Assembly: GCA_026125665.1 (NCBI GenBank)
Contig: JAHCKS010000008.1
Coordinates: forward strand, 1 to 64,000
Reading direction: 5' to 3'
Source: Rubrivivax sp.
GTDB lineage: Bacteria > Pseudomonadota > Gammaproteobacteria > Burkholderiales > Burkholderiaceae_C
DNA: 64,000 bases
Under the pieces are notes generated by a model, which saw only the letters and a program-made list of their open reading frames with translations, had not been told where the DNA came from and did no database searches. The translations under genes were made by a program, and so were the position numbers. Positions 1-8,437 of this stretch are shown in pieces; position 1 is the first letter of the stretch, and each line of letters opens with the position of its first letter.

Positions 1-24
1 ACCCCGCCGGCCCGATCCCGCCAC
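1..24 (-). repeat. Dispersed ~25-bp intergenic repeat, copy 1
   Basis: Read on the minus strand this stretch contains GGCGGGATCGGGCCGG followed by CGGGGT. Near-identical strings occur at 13834-13858, 17773-17797 and 51911-51935, all outside recognised genes. This copy is cut by the window edge, so its full length is unknown. Its presence here also weakens the idea that 1-114 is coding. Function is unknown; it could be a REP-like extragenic element. Confidence 0.5.
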
Positions 25-114
25 GACGCGTCGCAGTCCTCTCGGCACCCATCGCCCCGAGGTGCCGGCCGATAGAGAAGCAACAGCGGCGAGCTGCAGC
101 ATGTCCATCCTCAT
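1..114 (-). CDS. Possible start of a further ABC permease gene (partial)
   Basis: An ATG at 112-114 overlaps the TGA of the DppB-type permease (111-113) in an ATGA junction, and the frame stays open for 38 codons to the window edge. The visible residues begin MRMDMLQLAAVAS and become Arg-rich, which would suit the cytoplasmic N-terminus of a DppC-type partner permease. That is the gene normally found in this position, so the call rests on context alone. Against it, positions 1-24 match a repeat otherwise seen only between genes. A second in-frame ATG lies at 106-108. Confidence 0.3.
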   Translation of the reverse strand, partial: MRMDMLQLAAVASLSAGTSGRWVPRGLRRVVAGSGRRG

Positions 115-1124
115 CCCTCCACCTTCACGCGCGGATCGATCACCACGTACAGCAGGTCGATCGCCAGGTTCAGCAGCACGAACAGGAGGCCCATCGTCAG
201 CACGAAACCCTGCACCGGCGCGTAGTCGCTGGCGGTCAGCGCGTCGATCGCGTAGCTGCCCACCCCCGGCCAGCCGAACACCTTCTCGATGACGACCGAG
301 CTGCCGATCATGAAACCGAAGACCATGCCGAGCGTCGTCACCACCGGCAGCAGCGCGTTGCGCAGCGCATAGCGAACGAGCACCGTGGAAGCGGACAGCC
401 CGCTCGCCCTCGCCGTGCGCACGAAGTCGCTCGAGAGCACCGACAGCATCGACGCGCGCGTCATGCGCGCGATCGGTGCCAGCACGAAGATGCCCATCGT
501 CAGCACCGGCAGGATCAGCTGGCGCAGGCACGCCCACCAAAGCGCCGCGTCGCCGGCGATCGCCGCATCGACGAGGTAGAAGCCGGTGACCGTGGCCGGC
601 GGCGAGAACACCGGGTCGAGCCGTCCGAGCGGCGAAGGCGCCCAGCCGAGCAGGAAGTAGAAGACGTAGGCGAGCAGGAGGCCGGTGAAGAAGGTGGGCA
701 GCGAGACGCCGGCCGTGGTGACGAGCCGCGCCACCTGGTCGATCCACGAACCGGGCCGTGTCGCCGCCGCCACGCCCAGCGGGATGGCCACCGCGCAGGC
801 GAAGACGAGCGCCAGGATCACCACCTCCAGCGACGCCGGCAGCCGCTGCAGCAGCTCCTGCAGCACCGGCTGCCCGGTGGTGAGCGACAGGCCGAAGTCG
901 CCCCGGGCGAGATCACCGACATAACGCATGAACTGCTCGGGCAGCGAACGATCGAGCCCGAGCTGCGCGCGCACCTGCTCGACCGCCTCGCGCGTGGCCG
1001 CGGCGCCGGCGAAGTAGGCCGCGGGGTCGCCGGGGATGGCACGCGTCAGCAGGAAGGTGATGACGACGACCCCGGCCAGGTTGGGCAGCGCGGCGAGCAG
1101 CCGGGCGATGACGACACGGCCCAT
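111..1124 (-). CDS. Peptide/nickel-type ABC transporter permease (DppB family)
   Basis: This 337-residue inner-membrane protein has the N-terminal pattern of DppB/OppB permeases: a first membrane helix, then the RAIPGDPA stretch, a periplasmic segment (QLGLDRSLPEQFMRYVGDLARGDFG region) and a BPD_transp_1 core. The EAA-like loop near residues 235-260 contains RTARASGLS followed by RYALRNALLP, which contacts the ATPase. It should form a heterodimeric channel with a DppC-type subunit, probably encoded beyond the left edge. The start overlaps the upstream hydrolase stop in TGATG. Its cognate binding protein is most likely the one at 10052-11680, nine genes away in the same run. The substrate is not shown by sequence; neighbouring enzymes suggest a ureide or biuret-like compound. 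Confidence 0.9.
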   Translation of the reverse strand: MGRVVIARLLAALPNLAGVVVITFLLTRAIPGDPAAYFAGAAATREAVEQVRAQLGLDRSLPEQFMRYVGDLARGDFGLSLTTGQPVLQELLQRLPASLEVVILALVFACAVAIPLGVAAATRPGSWIDQVARLVTTAGVSLPTFFTGLLLAYVFYFLLGWAPSPLGRLDPVFSPPATVTGFYLVDAAIAGDAALWWACLRQLILPVLTMGIFVLAPIARMTRASMLSVLSSDFVRTARASGLSASTVLVRYALRNALLPVVTTLGMVFGFMIGSSVVIEKVFGWPGVGSYAIDALTASDYAPVQGFVLTMGLLFVLLNLAIDLLYVVIDPRVKVEG

Positions 1125-1816
1125 CAGGCGATCCCTTCCAGCACCGCGGCCAGCGGTGCACACCAGCCGACGATGCCGCCCTGGGCGACGATCATCTCGA
1201 TCGTCGCCGCCTTGAAGGCGGGGAAGTAGCTCGCGGTGGCCTCCTCGACGAGCAGGCCGTCGTAGCCGCGGTCGTTGGCCTCGCGCATCGTCGTCTGCAC
1301 GCAGACCTCGGTGGTGACGCCGGCGAAGACGAGCTGCGTCGCGCCCAGGCGCTTGAGCTCGTCGGCCAGCGGCGTGGCGAAGAACGCCCCCTTGCCCGGC
1401 TTGTCGATCACGACCTCGCCCGGCTGCGGCGCCAGCGCCGGCACGATCTCGCAGCCGGGTTCGCCGCGCACCAGCAACCGGCCCATCGGCCCCGGGTCGC
1501 CGATGCGCAGCTTCGGGCAGCCGCGGTGGCGCTTGGCCGGCGGGCAGTCGGAGAGATCGGGGGTGTGCGACTCGCGGGTGTGCACCACCGGCCAGGCACG
1601 CGTTCGCCACGCGTCGAGCAGCGCACGCGTCGGGCCGACGGCGGCGGCGAGGTGCGACACGTCGTTGCCGAGCGACGCGCCGAAGCCGCCCGGCTCGATG
1701 AAGTCGCGCTGCATGTCGATGATGACGAGCGCGGCGCGCCCGGGCTCGAGGCGGAACGGGAACGGGCGTCCGGCGATCATCCGCGCGCCGGGCAGCGGGC
1801 GCGGGCAGGGGCTCAT
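1124..1816 (-). CDS. Isochorismatase-fold cysteine hydrolase, BiuH-like paralogue
   Basis: This 230-residue cytoplasmic amidohydrolase shows the family triad: Asp34 in VIIDMQ, Lys139 in IDKPGKG and Cys172 in TTEVCVQTT, counted from the ATG at 1816. The spacing Lys-to-Cys (33) equals that in the BiuH at 3536-4228, and the order of motifs ([12 protein letters not shown], PxxKRx[17 protein letters not shown]) is the same. The proteins nevertheless differ over most of their length. An alternative start is the ATG at 1780 (MIAGRPFPF), which would give an N-terminus closer to that of BiuH. It probably cleaves an amide of biuret or a related ureide. Whether it shares BiuH's substrate or acts on a second compound cannot be told from sequence. 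Confidence 0.85.
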   Translation of the reverse strand: MSPCPRPLPGARMIAGRPFPFRLEPGRAALVIIDMQRDFIEPGGFGASLGNDVSHLAAAVGPTRALLDAWRTRAWPVVHTRESHTPDLSDCPPAKRHRGCPKLRIGDPGPMGRLLVRGEPGCEIVPALAPQPGEVVIDKPGKGAFFATPLADELKRLGATQLVFAGVTTEVCVQTTMREANDRGYDGLLVEEATASYFPAFKAATIEMIVAQGGIVGWCAPLAAVLEGIA

Positions 1817-1874
1817 CGCGCGACCTTCCGCGCGGCACGCCGCGCGAGACACGCCTGCGAACGGCGCGGCGTGT

Positions 1875-3539
1875 TCATGCGGCGACCCGGTCGGCGCGAG
1901 CCGCTGCGGCACCGGACGCGGTGCTGCCGTTCGCCGTCGCAGGCGCGGCGTGCTCGCCATGCGACGCGCCGTGCCCGCCCATGAAGCGCCCGATGTCGTG
2001 CCGGTCGGCACCGGCAGCGGCGCACTCGTGCACGAGGCGCCCGCCGCTCATCACGACGATGCGGTCGGCCACGTGCAGCAGCTCGTCGAGGTCCTCGCTC
2101 ACCATCAGCACCGCGGCGCCGCGGTCACGCGCCGCCACCAGCCGTGCGTGCACTTCGGCCACGGCCGTGAAGTCGAGGCCGAACACCGGGTTGCTGACCA
2201 GCAGCACGTCGGCGTCGTCGGCAAGCTCGCGCGCCAGCACCGCGCGCTGCACGTTGCCTCCGGAGAGCGATCCGATCGGTGCGCCTTCGCCCTGCGTCTT
2301 CACGCGGTAGGTGGCGATGAGCCCGCGCGCACGCCGTGCCAGCGAGCCCGGCACGCGCAGCCCGGCGCGGGCGTGCGGCGGCTCGTCGAAGCTGCGCAGG
2401 CCGATGTTCTCGGCCACGCTCATCGCCGCCACGCAGGCGTTGCGCAGCGGCTCCTCCGGCAGGCCGCGCACCTTCAGCGCGCGGTTCTGCGCACGCGTGG
2501 CCTCGTAGGGACGGCCGCCCACCTTCACCTCGCCGGCCGCGCGCCGCCGCTGGCCGGCGAGCGCTTCCATCAGCTCGCGCTGGCCGTTGCCCGAGACGCC
2601 GGCGATGCCGACGATCTCGCCGGCGTGCACCACGAGGCGGATGCCGTCCACCGCCCGCTCGCCGCGGTCGCCCTCGACGACGAGGCCGGTGATCGTGAGG
2701 CGCGGCTCGCCGAGATCGCGCGCCGCGCGCGGCACGGCGGCGGCGTCGCCCGCCTCCTCGCGCGCCTCGCGCGCGGCGGGTTCGTCGCCGACCATGTGCG
2801 CGGCGAGCTCGCCCGCCTGCGTGCCGAGCACCGCGCCGGTGGAGACCACGCGGCCGCGGCGCAGCACCGTCACGTCGTCGGCGAAGGCCATGACCTCGCG
2901 GAACTTGTGCGTGATCATCACGACGCTGCACTCGCCGGCATGCGCGCGCACGGCCAGCGAGCCCAGCACCTCGTCGGCCTCCTGCGGCGTCAGCACCGAG
3001 GTGGGCTCGTCGAGGATCAGCAGGCGCGGCTTCAGGTACAGCTGCTTGAGGATCTCGAGCTTCTGCTTCTCGCCGGCCGAGAGCGCCATCGGCGTCGCGT
3101 CGAGGTCGAGCCTGAACGGCGCCGTGGCCATGAAGGCCTCGAGCTCCGCGCGCGCGCGCTTCCAGTCGACGACGAGCGGCAGCGCGCCCTTGGCGATCAG
3201 CAGGTTCTCGGCCACCGTCATGCCGGGCACGACGGTGAAGTGCTGGTAGACCATGCCGATGCCGAGCGTGCGTGCGACCGTCGGCGAAGCCACCCCCTGC
3301 TCGCGGCCATCGACCGTGATGGCGCCGTCGTCGGGCCGGTAGTAGCCGACGATGCACTTCACGAGCGTGCTCTTGCCGGCGCCGTTTTCGCCGAGCAGCG
3401 CATGCACCGTGCCCGGGCGCACGGTGATCGAGGCGGCGTCCAGTGCGGTGAAGGCGCCGAAACGCTTGGTGAGGGCCAGCGTCTGCAGCGCCAGCGCGCC
3501 GGTGGCCGGCGCGGCATGGGTCGTGACGGGGGCGATCAC
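1875..3539 (-). CDS. BMP-type (nucleoside/ureide) ABC transporter ATPase, two nucleotide-binding domains
   Basis: A 554-residue protein with two fused ABC domains, as in RbsA/YufO-type transporters. The first domain has Walker [10 protein letters not shown], signature LSAGEKQ and Walker [10 protein letters not shown]. The second has the degenerate Walker A typical of this class ([10 protein letters not shown]), signature LSGGNVQR and a weakened Walker B ([12 protein letters not shown]). The C-terminal about 45 residues are a low-complexity Ala/Gly/His tail beyond the usual length of about 510. The start is GTG at 3537-3539, overlapping the BiuH stop as GTGA. It powers the permeases encoded at 4275-6292, with the BMP protein at 6866-7999 delivering substrate. 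Confidence 0.93.
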   Translation of the reverse strand: MIAPVTTHAAPATGALALQTLALTKRFGAFTALDAASITVRPGTVHALLGENGAGKSTLVKCIVGYYRPDDGAITVDGREQGVASPTVARTLGIGMVYQHFTVVPGMTVAENLLIAKGALPLVVDWKRARAELEAFMATAPFRLDLDATPMALSAGEKQKLEILKQLYLKPRLLILDEPTSVLTPQEADEVLGSLAVRAHAGECSVVMITHKFREVMAFADDVTVLRRGRVVSTGAVLGTQAGELAAHMVGDEPAAREAREEAGDAAAVPRAARDLGEPRLTITGLVVEGDRGERAVDGIRLVVHAGEIVGIAGVSGNGQRELMEALAGQRRRAAGEVKVGGRPYEATRAQNRALKVRGLPEEPLRNACVAAMSVAENIGLRSFDEPPHARAGLRVPGSLARRARGLIATYRVKTQGEGAPIGSLSGGNVQRAVLARELADDADVLLVSNPVFGLDFTAVAEVHARLVAARDRGAAVLMVSEDLDELLHVADRIVVMSGGRLVHECAAAGADRHDIGRFMGGHGASHGEHAAPATANGSTASGAAAARADRVAA

Positions 3540-4228
3540 AGCGCCGCCACCGCTTCCAGCACGGCGGCCGAGCTCGACACCGCGCCGAACACGCCGCCCT
3601 GCATCGTCACCATCTTCAGCGCCGCCTGGTGGTTGCCGAGGTCGGTGGCGCCGGTCGCGTCCTCGAGGATGACGCATTCGAAGCCGCGGTCGTTGGCTTC
3701 GCGCATCGTCGTGTGCACGCACACGTCGGTGGTGATGCCGGTGAGCACGAGGTTGCGGATGCCGCGTGTCGCGAGCACCAGCTCGAGGTCGGTGGCGCAG
3801 AAGCTGCCCTTGCCCGGCTTGTCGATCACCACTTCGCCCGGCGCCGGCGCGAGCTCGGGGATGATTTCCCAGCCCGGTTCGCCGCGCACGAGGATGCGGC
3901 CGCAGGGGCCGGCGTCGCCGATGCCCCGGCCCTGTTCCCCGATGCGCTGCGAGCGCCAGCGCTTGTTCGCCGGCAGGTCGGAGAGGTCCGGCCGGTGCCC
4001 TTCGCGCGTGTGGATGACCGGCATGCCCTTGGCGCGGAAGGCGGCGAGAAGGCGGCCGATCGGCGCGATCGGCGCGCGCGTCAGCGCCAGGTCGTAGCCC
4101 ATCTTGTCGACATAGCCACCGATGCCGCAGAAGTCGGTCTGCATGTCGATGACGACGAGCGCCGTGTTGGCCCGCTGCAGGCTGCCGTCGAAGGGCCACG
4201 GGTACGGCGTGGAAGCGATGTGCGGCAT
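3536..4228 (-). CDS. biuH: Biuret amidohydrolase (BiuH-type cysteine hydrolase)
   Basis: A 230-residue isochorismatase-superfamily hydrolase expected to convert biuret to allophanate and ammonia in the cytoplasm. The triad is Asp28 (VIDMQTDF), Lys137 (IDKPGKGSF) and Cys170 (TTDVCVHTT). The stretches [36 protein letters not shown] and [17 protein letters not shown] match my recollection of characterised rhizobial BiuH, including Lys-Cys spacing. The next genes downstream are the transporter ATPase and a paralogue. Allophanate made here would be consumed by AtzF (11746-13749). RutB (ureidoacrylate hydrolase) is a related alternative, but the substrate-loop motifs favour biuret. Confidence 0.85.
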   Translation of the reverse strand: MPHIASTPYPWPFDGSLQRANTALVVIDMQTDFCGIGGYVDKMGYDLALTRAPIAPIGRLLAAFRAKGMPVIHTREGHRPDLSDLPANKRWRSQRIGEQGRGIGDAGPCGRILVRGEPGWEIIPELAPAPGEVVIDKPGKGSFCATDLELVLATRGIRNLVLTGITTDVCVHTTMREANDRGFECVILEDATGATDLGNHQAALKMVTMQGGVFGAVSSSAAVLEAVAAL

Positions 4229-4274
4229 CGTCGTTCGGTCCTTGTCGTCGGGTCGCGCGCGGTCGAGGCGCGCC

Positions 4275-5207
4275 TCAGCGCGTGACGCCGAGCTCGGCCG
4301 GCGCGCCGACGAGGCTCACCCGCGGCGAACAGGTCCACACCAGGATGGCCAGCGTCAGCACGTAGGGCACGGCGTTGAAGAGGTGGTAGTGGCCGGTGAC
4401 GCCCACCGACTGCAGTGCCGGCCCGAGCGCGCCGGCCCCGCCGAACAGCAGCGCCGCACCCAGGCACGCCATGGGCCGCCAGCGCGCGAAGATGACGAGC
4501 GCCACGGCGATGAGGCCCTGGCCGCTGGAGAGCGCCTCGTTCCAGCTGCCGGGGAAGTACAGCGACAGCGACGCGCCGCCGAGCCCGGCGATGAAGCCGC
4601 CGGCGGTGGTGGCGGCGATGCGCACGCCGGCCACCGAGGCGCCGAGTGCACGCGCCGCGTCGGCGGAGTCGCCGACCATGCGCACCTTCAGGCCCCAGCC
4701 GGTGTTCGCCAGGCCCCAGGCGAGCGCCGCCGCCATCAGGACGCCGATCGGAAACAGCGTGTTGATGCGCAGCGCCGCGGCGATGGCGCTGCCGGGCTCC
4801 GCGCCGAGCCACAGGCCGAGCGGGATGGCCGGCACCTGTGGCGCCTGCGGCTGGATGAGCGGCTTGCCGAGGTAGAAGGCGAGCCCGGCGCCGAGCAGCA
4901 TGATGGCGATGCCGGCGGCGATGTCGTTGACGCGCGGCAGGCTGCTGACGAGGCCGTGCAGCAGCGCGATGAAGGCGCCGCTCATGCCGGCGGCGAGCAC
5001 GCCCATCCACCACAGCCCGGAGAGGTAGGCGCCGCCGAAGCCGGCCATGGCCGAGAACACGAGCACGCCCTCGAGGCCGAGGTTGATGCGCCCGGCCTTC
5101 TCGGTGAGGCACTCGCCGAGGCTGACGAAGAGGAACGGCGTGCCCACGCGGATGGCGCCGCCGAGCACGGCGACGAGCACGTCGAGCGTGGCGAAACCGG
5201 TGTTCAT
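4275..5207 (-). CDS. BMP-type ABC transporter permease (second subunit)
   Basis: A 310-residue polytopic membrane protein of the BPD_transp_2 family (YufQ/NupC-like second permease). It opens with a hydrophobic stretch, then the family hallmark [17 protein letters not shown], where the coupling region begins. Further hydrophobic helices run through to a short C-terminal tail. The ATG at 5205-5207 overlaps the stop of the other permease (ATGA), so the two subunits are translationally coupled, as expected for a heterodimeric channel. The substrate is probably a nucleobase- or ureide-like compound, inferred from family and neighbours. Confidence 0.93.
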   Translation of the reverse strand: MNTGFATLDVLVAVLGGAIRVGTPFLFVSLGECLTEKAGRINLGLEGVLVFSAMAGFGGAYLSGLWWMGVLAAGMSGAFIALLHGLVSSLPRVNDIAAGIAIMLLGAGLAFYLGKPLIQPQAPQVPAIPLGLWLGAEPGSAIAAALRINTLFPIGVLMAAALAWGLANTGWGLKVRMVGDSADAARALGASVAGVRIAATTAGGFIAGLGGASLSLYFPGSWNEALSSGQGLIAVALVIFARWRPMACLGAALLFGGAGALGPALQSVGVTGHYHLFNAVPYVLTLAILVWTCSPRVSLVGAPAELGVTR

Positions 5208-6292
5208 GCCGGCGCCCCCGACGGCCCGGCCAGCACCGGCGGGCGGCGCAGCACGAAGAGCTCGGCCAGCCGCCCGCGCAGCGCCTCGCTGGCGAGGATG
5301 AGCACGAAGCAGAAGCCCATCAGCACCTGCACGGACGCATCGGGCAGGCCCATGCGCCGCTGCAGCAGGCTGCCCGCGGCGAGGAAGCCGCCGAAGAGGA
5401 TGGCCACCGGCACGACGGCGATCGGCTGGTGCCTGGCGACGAAGCTCACCAGGATGCCGGTGTAGCCGAGGCCGACGATGAGCGACGCGTTGGCCGCCGT
5501 GTGCACCGCCGCGACTTCGATGCCGCCGGCCAGCCCCGCCGCGGCGCCGCTGAAGGCGCAGGCGGTGACGACGAGGCGCGTGGCCGGCAGCCCGACGAGC
5601 TGCGCGGCGCGCGGGTTGCCGCCGACGACACGCGTGGCGAAACCGTGCGTCGTGGCCGCGAGCCACAGCGCCGCGAGCACGCAGCCCACGATGCCGAAGG
5701 CGAGGCCCCAGTGCACGTCGTCCAGGCTGAAAGAGCCGATGGTGCCGATGCGCAGGGCCTCGGGCAGCGGCAGCGTCGACGGCTTGTTCAGGCTCGCCGG
5801 GTCGCGCAGCGGGCCTTCGACGATGTGCTTGAACAGCGCGATGGCGATGTAGCCGAGCAGCAGGCTCGAGATCGTCTCATTGACGCCGCGCCACTGGCGC
5901 AGCCAGCCGGCCAGTGCGATCCACGCGGCGCCGGCGGCCGCGGCGGCGAGCAGCAGCGCGGCGGTGCCGAGCGCGTTGTGCGGCAGCGGCAGGGCAAGCG
6001 GCAGCGCGGCGGCGGCCAGGCCACCGAGCACGAGCGCGCCCTCGCCGCCGATGACCGTGAGGCCGGCGCGCGCGGGCAGCGCGACGGCCAGCGCGGTGAG
6101 CATCAGCGGCGCGGCGCGCTGCAGCGTGTTCTGGATCGAGAAGCCGTCGCCGAAGGCACCGCGGAAGAGCAGCACCCACGCCTGCACCGGGTCGTGGCCG
6201 CCGATCCAGATGAACAGGCCGAAGAGCAGCAGGCCGCCGGCGATGGCGAGCACGGGGAGCGCGAGGGACTCGGCGGTAGTGCGAACGTTCAC
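5204..6292 (-). CDS. BMP-type ABC transporter permease (first subunit)
   Basis: A 362-residue polytopic permease (BPD_transp_2, YufP-like). It shows the conserved GVNETISSLLLGYIAI segment near residue 135 and VGGNPRAAQLVGLP near residue 225, both typical of first permeases of BMP-type systems. I place the start at GTG 6290-6292 because a GGAG lies 8 nt upstream and the preceding in-frame sequence is Arg/Pro-rich and unlike the family. The gene follows the 573-bp gap after the BMP protein, so the binding protein and the channel may be separated by RNA structure or carry separate promoters. Confidence 0.9.
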   Translation of the reverse strand: MNVRTTAESLALPVLAIAGGLLLFGLFIWIGGHDPVQAWVLLFRGAFGDGFSIQNTLQRAAPLMLTALAVALPARAGLTVIGGEGALVLGGLAAAALPLALPLPHNALGTAALLLAAAAAGAAWIALAGWLRQWRGVNETISSLLLGYIAIALFKHIVEGPLRDPASLNKPSTLPLPEALRIGTIGSFSLDDVHWGLAFGIVGCVLAALWLAATTHGFATRVVGGNPRAAQLVGLPATRLVVTACAFSGAAAGLAGGIEVAAVHTAANASLIVGLGYTGILVSFVARHQPIAVVPVAILFGGFLAAGSLLQRRMGLPDASVQVLMGFCFVLILASEALRGRLAELFVLRRPPVLAGPSGAPA

Positions 6293-6865
6293 GGCCGCGG
6301 CTCCACGTGTGGTGCCAGCGCGCCGGGAGGTAGTAGCGGCAATGCCATCGATGCGCTCGAAGCGGCGCTCGCTCCTGAATGTGCCACCACCCTTCGGGCC
6401 CAGGGCCTTGCGCCAGCGTGGTCTGTGCTCGACGCCAACGACTTGACGGCTGCTACTTCGAACGCCGCGAACGTTGCCGCTCGGGCGTGGGTGGATCGGC
6501 TGTGGCCGCGCATCCGCGGCGCCGAGAAGGCGAGCCCGGACACAAACAGTCCGGTGGACTGTTTGTGCCTGGCGAGCGGCCGGGCCTCCTGGCCCGGCGC
6601 GGCCTGCAAGGCCAGGCCTGGGGTCGGCGCGCGTACTCGCGCGCATCCACATCTGACTCGCCGCGGGGGTTTGAGTGGCACGAGCGAAGCGAGTGCAACG
6701 AGTTCCGCGGCGCGACCCCAGGCCGAGCATCGCAGGGAAGTCCGAGCGCAACGTGGACCGCCGCAGCTGAGCGGCCGCAGCCGGCCCACCCGCGCCCGAG
6801 CCGCGCCAACCTTCGAACGCGAGCCCACCACTACGCTCTGTCTTGTCAGAAGCCGCGGCGAGATC
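6293..6865. other. 573-bp non-coding gap inside the transporter operon
   Basis: No frame here gives a recognisable protein; the short ORFs are Arg/Pro/Ala-rich shadows. The left part (6541-6644) holds four consecutive strong hairpins, listed separately. The right part contains the phrase GAGCGAAGCGAGTGCAACGAG split by local palindromes. The gap lies between genes for a binding protein and its permeases, where a few tens of bases would be normal. It may be an inserted extragenic repeat element or a site for mRNA processing that sets binding-protein excess. Confidence 0.6.
6541..6644. repeat. Array of four perfect hairpins (extragenic palindromic element)
   Basis: Four perfect inverted repeats follow one another. 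Arms CACAAACAGTCC/GGACTGTTTGTG with a 3-nt loop are at 6541-6567. Arms GCCGGGCC/GGCCCGGC with loop TCCT are at 6579-6598. Arms GGCCT/AGGCC are at 6601-6613. Arms GCGCGCG/CGCGCGC with loop TACT are at 6627-6644. The first is notably A/T-richer than its surroundings. No run of T follows on either strand, so a simple intrinsic terminator is not the best explanation. Confidence 0.75.
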
Positions 6866-7999
6866 TCAGGCCTTCCCGATCACCCCCTCCACGAGGTAGT
6901 TCATCCCCTCGAGCTCGACGTCCGTCTGCTTCAGCACCTTGCCCTTGGCGATGACGACCTTGCCGGTGTTGTCCTTCAGCTCGCCGGCAAAGATGTCGAA
7001 GGTGCCGGCCATCATCTTCCTGCGCACGTCCTCGGCGTTCTTGCGCGCGGCCTCGCTCACCATCGAGCCGTAGGGCGAGCTCTTCACGAAGCCGTCCTTC
7101 AGCCCGCCGCGCACGAAGTTGGGATGCGGCTTGCCGGTGCGCGCCGCCTCGACGATCTGCGTGTAGGCGGTGAGCCAGTTCCACTCGGCACCCGTGAGGT
7201 ACGCCTGCGGCACGAGCCTGGCCTGGCTGGCGTGGTAGCCGCACACCAGCTTGCCGCGCTTGGCGGCGGTTTCCATCACCACCTTCGGGCCGTCGACGTG
7301 GCAGGTGAAGACGTCCACGCCCTGGTCCGCGAGGCTGCTCGTCGCCTCGGCCTCCTTCACCGGCATGCTCCAGTCGCCGGTGAAGATGGCGTGGGTGGTG
7401 ATCTTCGGGTCCACCGAGCGCGCGCCCATCGTGAACGCGTTGATGTTGCGCAACACCTGCGGGATCGGCTTGGCGGCCACGAAGCCGAGCTTCCTGCTCT
7501 TGCTCATGTGGCCGGCGACCACGCCGTTGAGGTACTGGCACTCGTCGATGTAGCCGAAGAAGCTGCCGGTGTTGGCCGGGTGCTTGCCCTTCGTCCACAG
7601 GCCGCCGCAGTGCGCGAAGCGCACCTTCTCGTTCTTGCCGGCGACGGCCAGCATGTGCGGGTCGAAGTAGCCGAAGCTCGTCGGGAACAGCAGCGTCGCG
7701 CCGTCCTGCGAGATCATGCCCTGCATCGTCTTCTGCACGGCCTGTGTCTCGGCGACGTTCTCCTCCTCGACGAGCTTGATGCCGGGCAGCTTCTTCAGCG
7801 CCGCCGCGGCTTCGGCGTGCGCCTGGTTGTAGCCGAAGTCGTCGCGCGGGCCGACGTAGATGAGGCCCACGGTGATCGGCGCCTGCGCGAAGGCGCTGCT
7901 CAGCGCGCCGGGCAGCACCAGCGAGGCACCGGCCAGGCCACCGGCGGACAGCAGGTGGCGGCGGCGCAGGTCGAAGGACGTCGGGTCTTGCGGGTTCAT
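6866..7999 (-). CDS. BMP-family ABC transporter substrate-binding protein
   Basis: A 377-residue exported binding protein (basic membrane lipoprotein/Med family, PF02608-like). The N-terminus has an Arg-rich region (RRRHLLS) and a hydrophobic stretch ending AFAQA, consistent with a Tat or Sec signal and no lipobox Cys. The mature part starts ITVGLIYVGPRDDFGYNQAH, typical of BMP proteins, with GYIDE, VDVFTCHVDGP and GYHASQA further on. The ATG at 7997-7999 has AGGAGA about 9 nt upstream. Family members bind nucleosides, nucleobases or related ring compounds. It should feed the permeases at 4275-6292 and the ATPase at 1875-3539. Confidence 0.93.
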   Translation of the reverse strand: MNPQDPTSFDLRRRHLLSAGGLAGASLVLPGALSSAFAQAPITVGLIYVGPRDDFGYNQAHAEAAAALKKLPGIKLVEEENVAETQAVQKTMQGMISQDGATLLFPTSFGYFDPHMLAVAGKNEKVRFAHCGGLWTKGKHPANTGSFFGYIDECQYLNGVVAGHMSKSRKLGFVAAKPIPQVLRNINAFTMGARSVDPKITTHAIFTGDWSMPVKEAEATSSLADQGVDVFTCHVDGPKVVMETAAKRGKLVCGYHASQARLVPQAYLTGAEWNWLTAYTQIVEAARTGKPHPNFVRGGLKDGFVKSSPYGSMVSEAARKNAEDVRRKMMAGTFDIFAGELKDNTGKVVIAKGKVLKQTDVELEGMNYLVEGVIGKA

Positions 8000-8031
8000 G
8001 GTCGGTCTCTCCTTGTTCCTCGAGGTGGTCG

Positions 8032-8418
8032 TCAGGTCACGGGTCGGTCGATCAATGAGACATGCGCTGCCACCACGACCCAGCGGCCTTCGATGCGGCA
8101 CCAGGTCTGGCTCTGCCGCCCGAGCTTGGTGCCGCCTTCGCGCACGAACTCGGTCATCGCGGTGCCGAAGTCGTGGCCGTAGGTGGTGACGACGGTGTTC
8201 TGCAAGCGCCGCGCCAGCCCGGCAGGCGAACGCGCGGCGCGGAAGGCGCGGATGGCCTCGATGCCATGGAGGCTCTCGCCGACGCCGTAGCGCACGGTGT
8301 GCGGGCTCGGCCAGAAGAGCTCGTCGAGCACGTCGGTCCGGTTGTGCACGAGCGCGTCCTCGTAGCGCGCGAAGGCCGCCGTGAGCTCGGCGTGGGGCCC
8401 GGGGAGGTTGATGTCCAT
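8032..8418 (-). CDS. AtzH/HpxZ-like SnoaL-fold protein (DUF3225)
   Basis: A 128-residue small cytoplasmic protein with the NTF2/SnoaL-like pattern seen in AtzH and Hpx[45 protein letters not shown], then a WVVVAAHVS strand. Family members accompany AtzE/AtzG in cyanurate operons and HpxW/X/Y in oxalurate operons. AtzH is thought to act on the same carboxybiuret branch, but its exact role is less secure than AtzE's. The ATG at 8416-8418 gives the family-typical MDINLP start; a GTG at 8434-8436 is the alternative. The gene follows atzE almost without a gap. Confidence 0.85.
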   Translation of the reverse strand: MDINLPGPHAELTAAFARYEDALVHNRTDVLDELFWPSPHTVRYGVGESLHGIEAIRAFRAARSPAGLARRLQNTVVTTYGHDFGTAMTEFVREGGTKLGRQSQTWCRIEGRWVVVAAHVSLIDRPVT

Positions 8419-8437
8419 CGTTGCCGCCCCGGCCACG

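Noticed and set aside
1275-4097. Very long plus-strand open frame (over 900 codons) opposite the hydrolase and ATPase genes
   Set aside because: Its composition is His/Arg/Ala-rich without any family pattern, and it lies antisense to clearly coding genes. Long antisense frames are expected in such GC-rich DNA.
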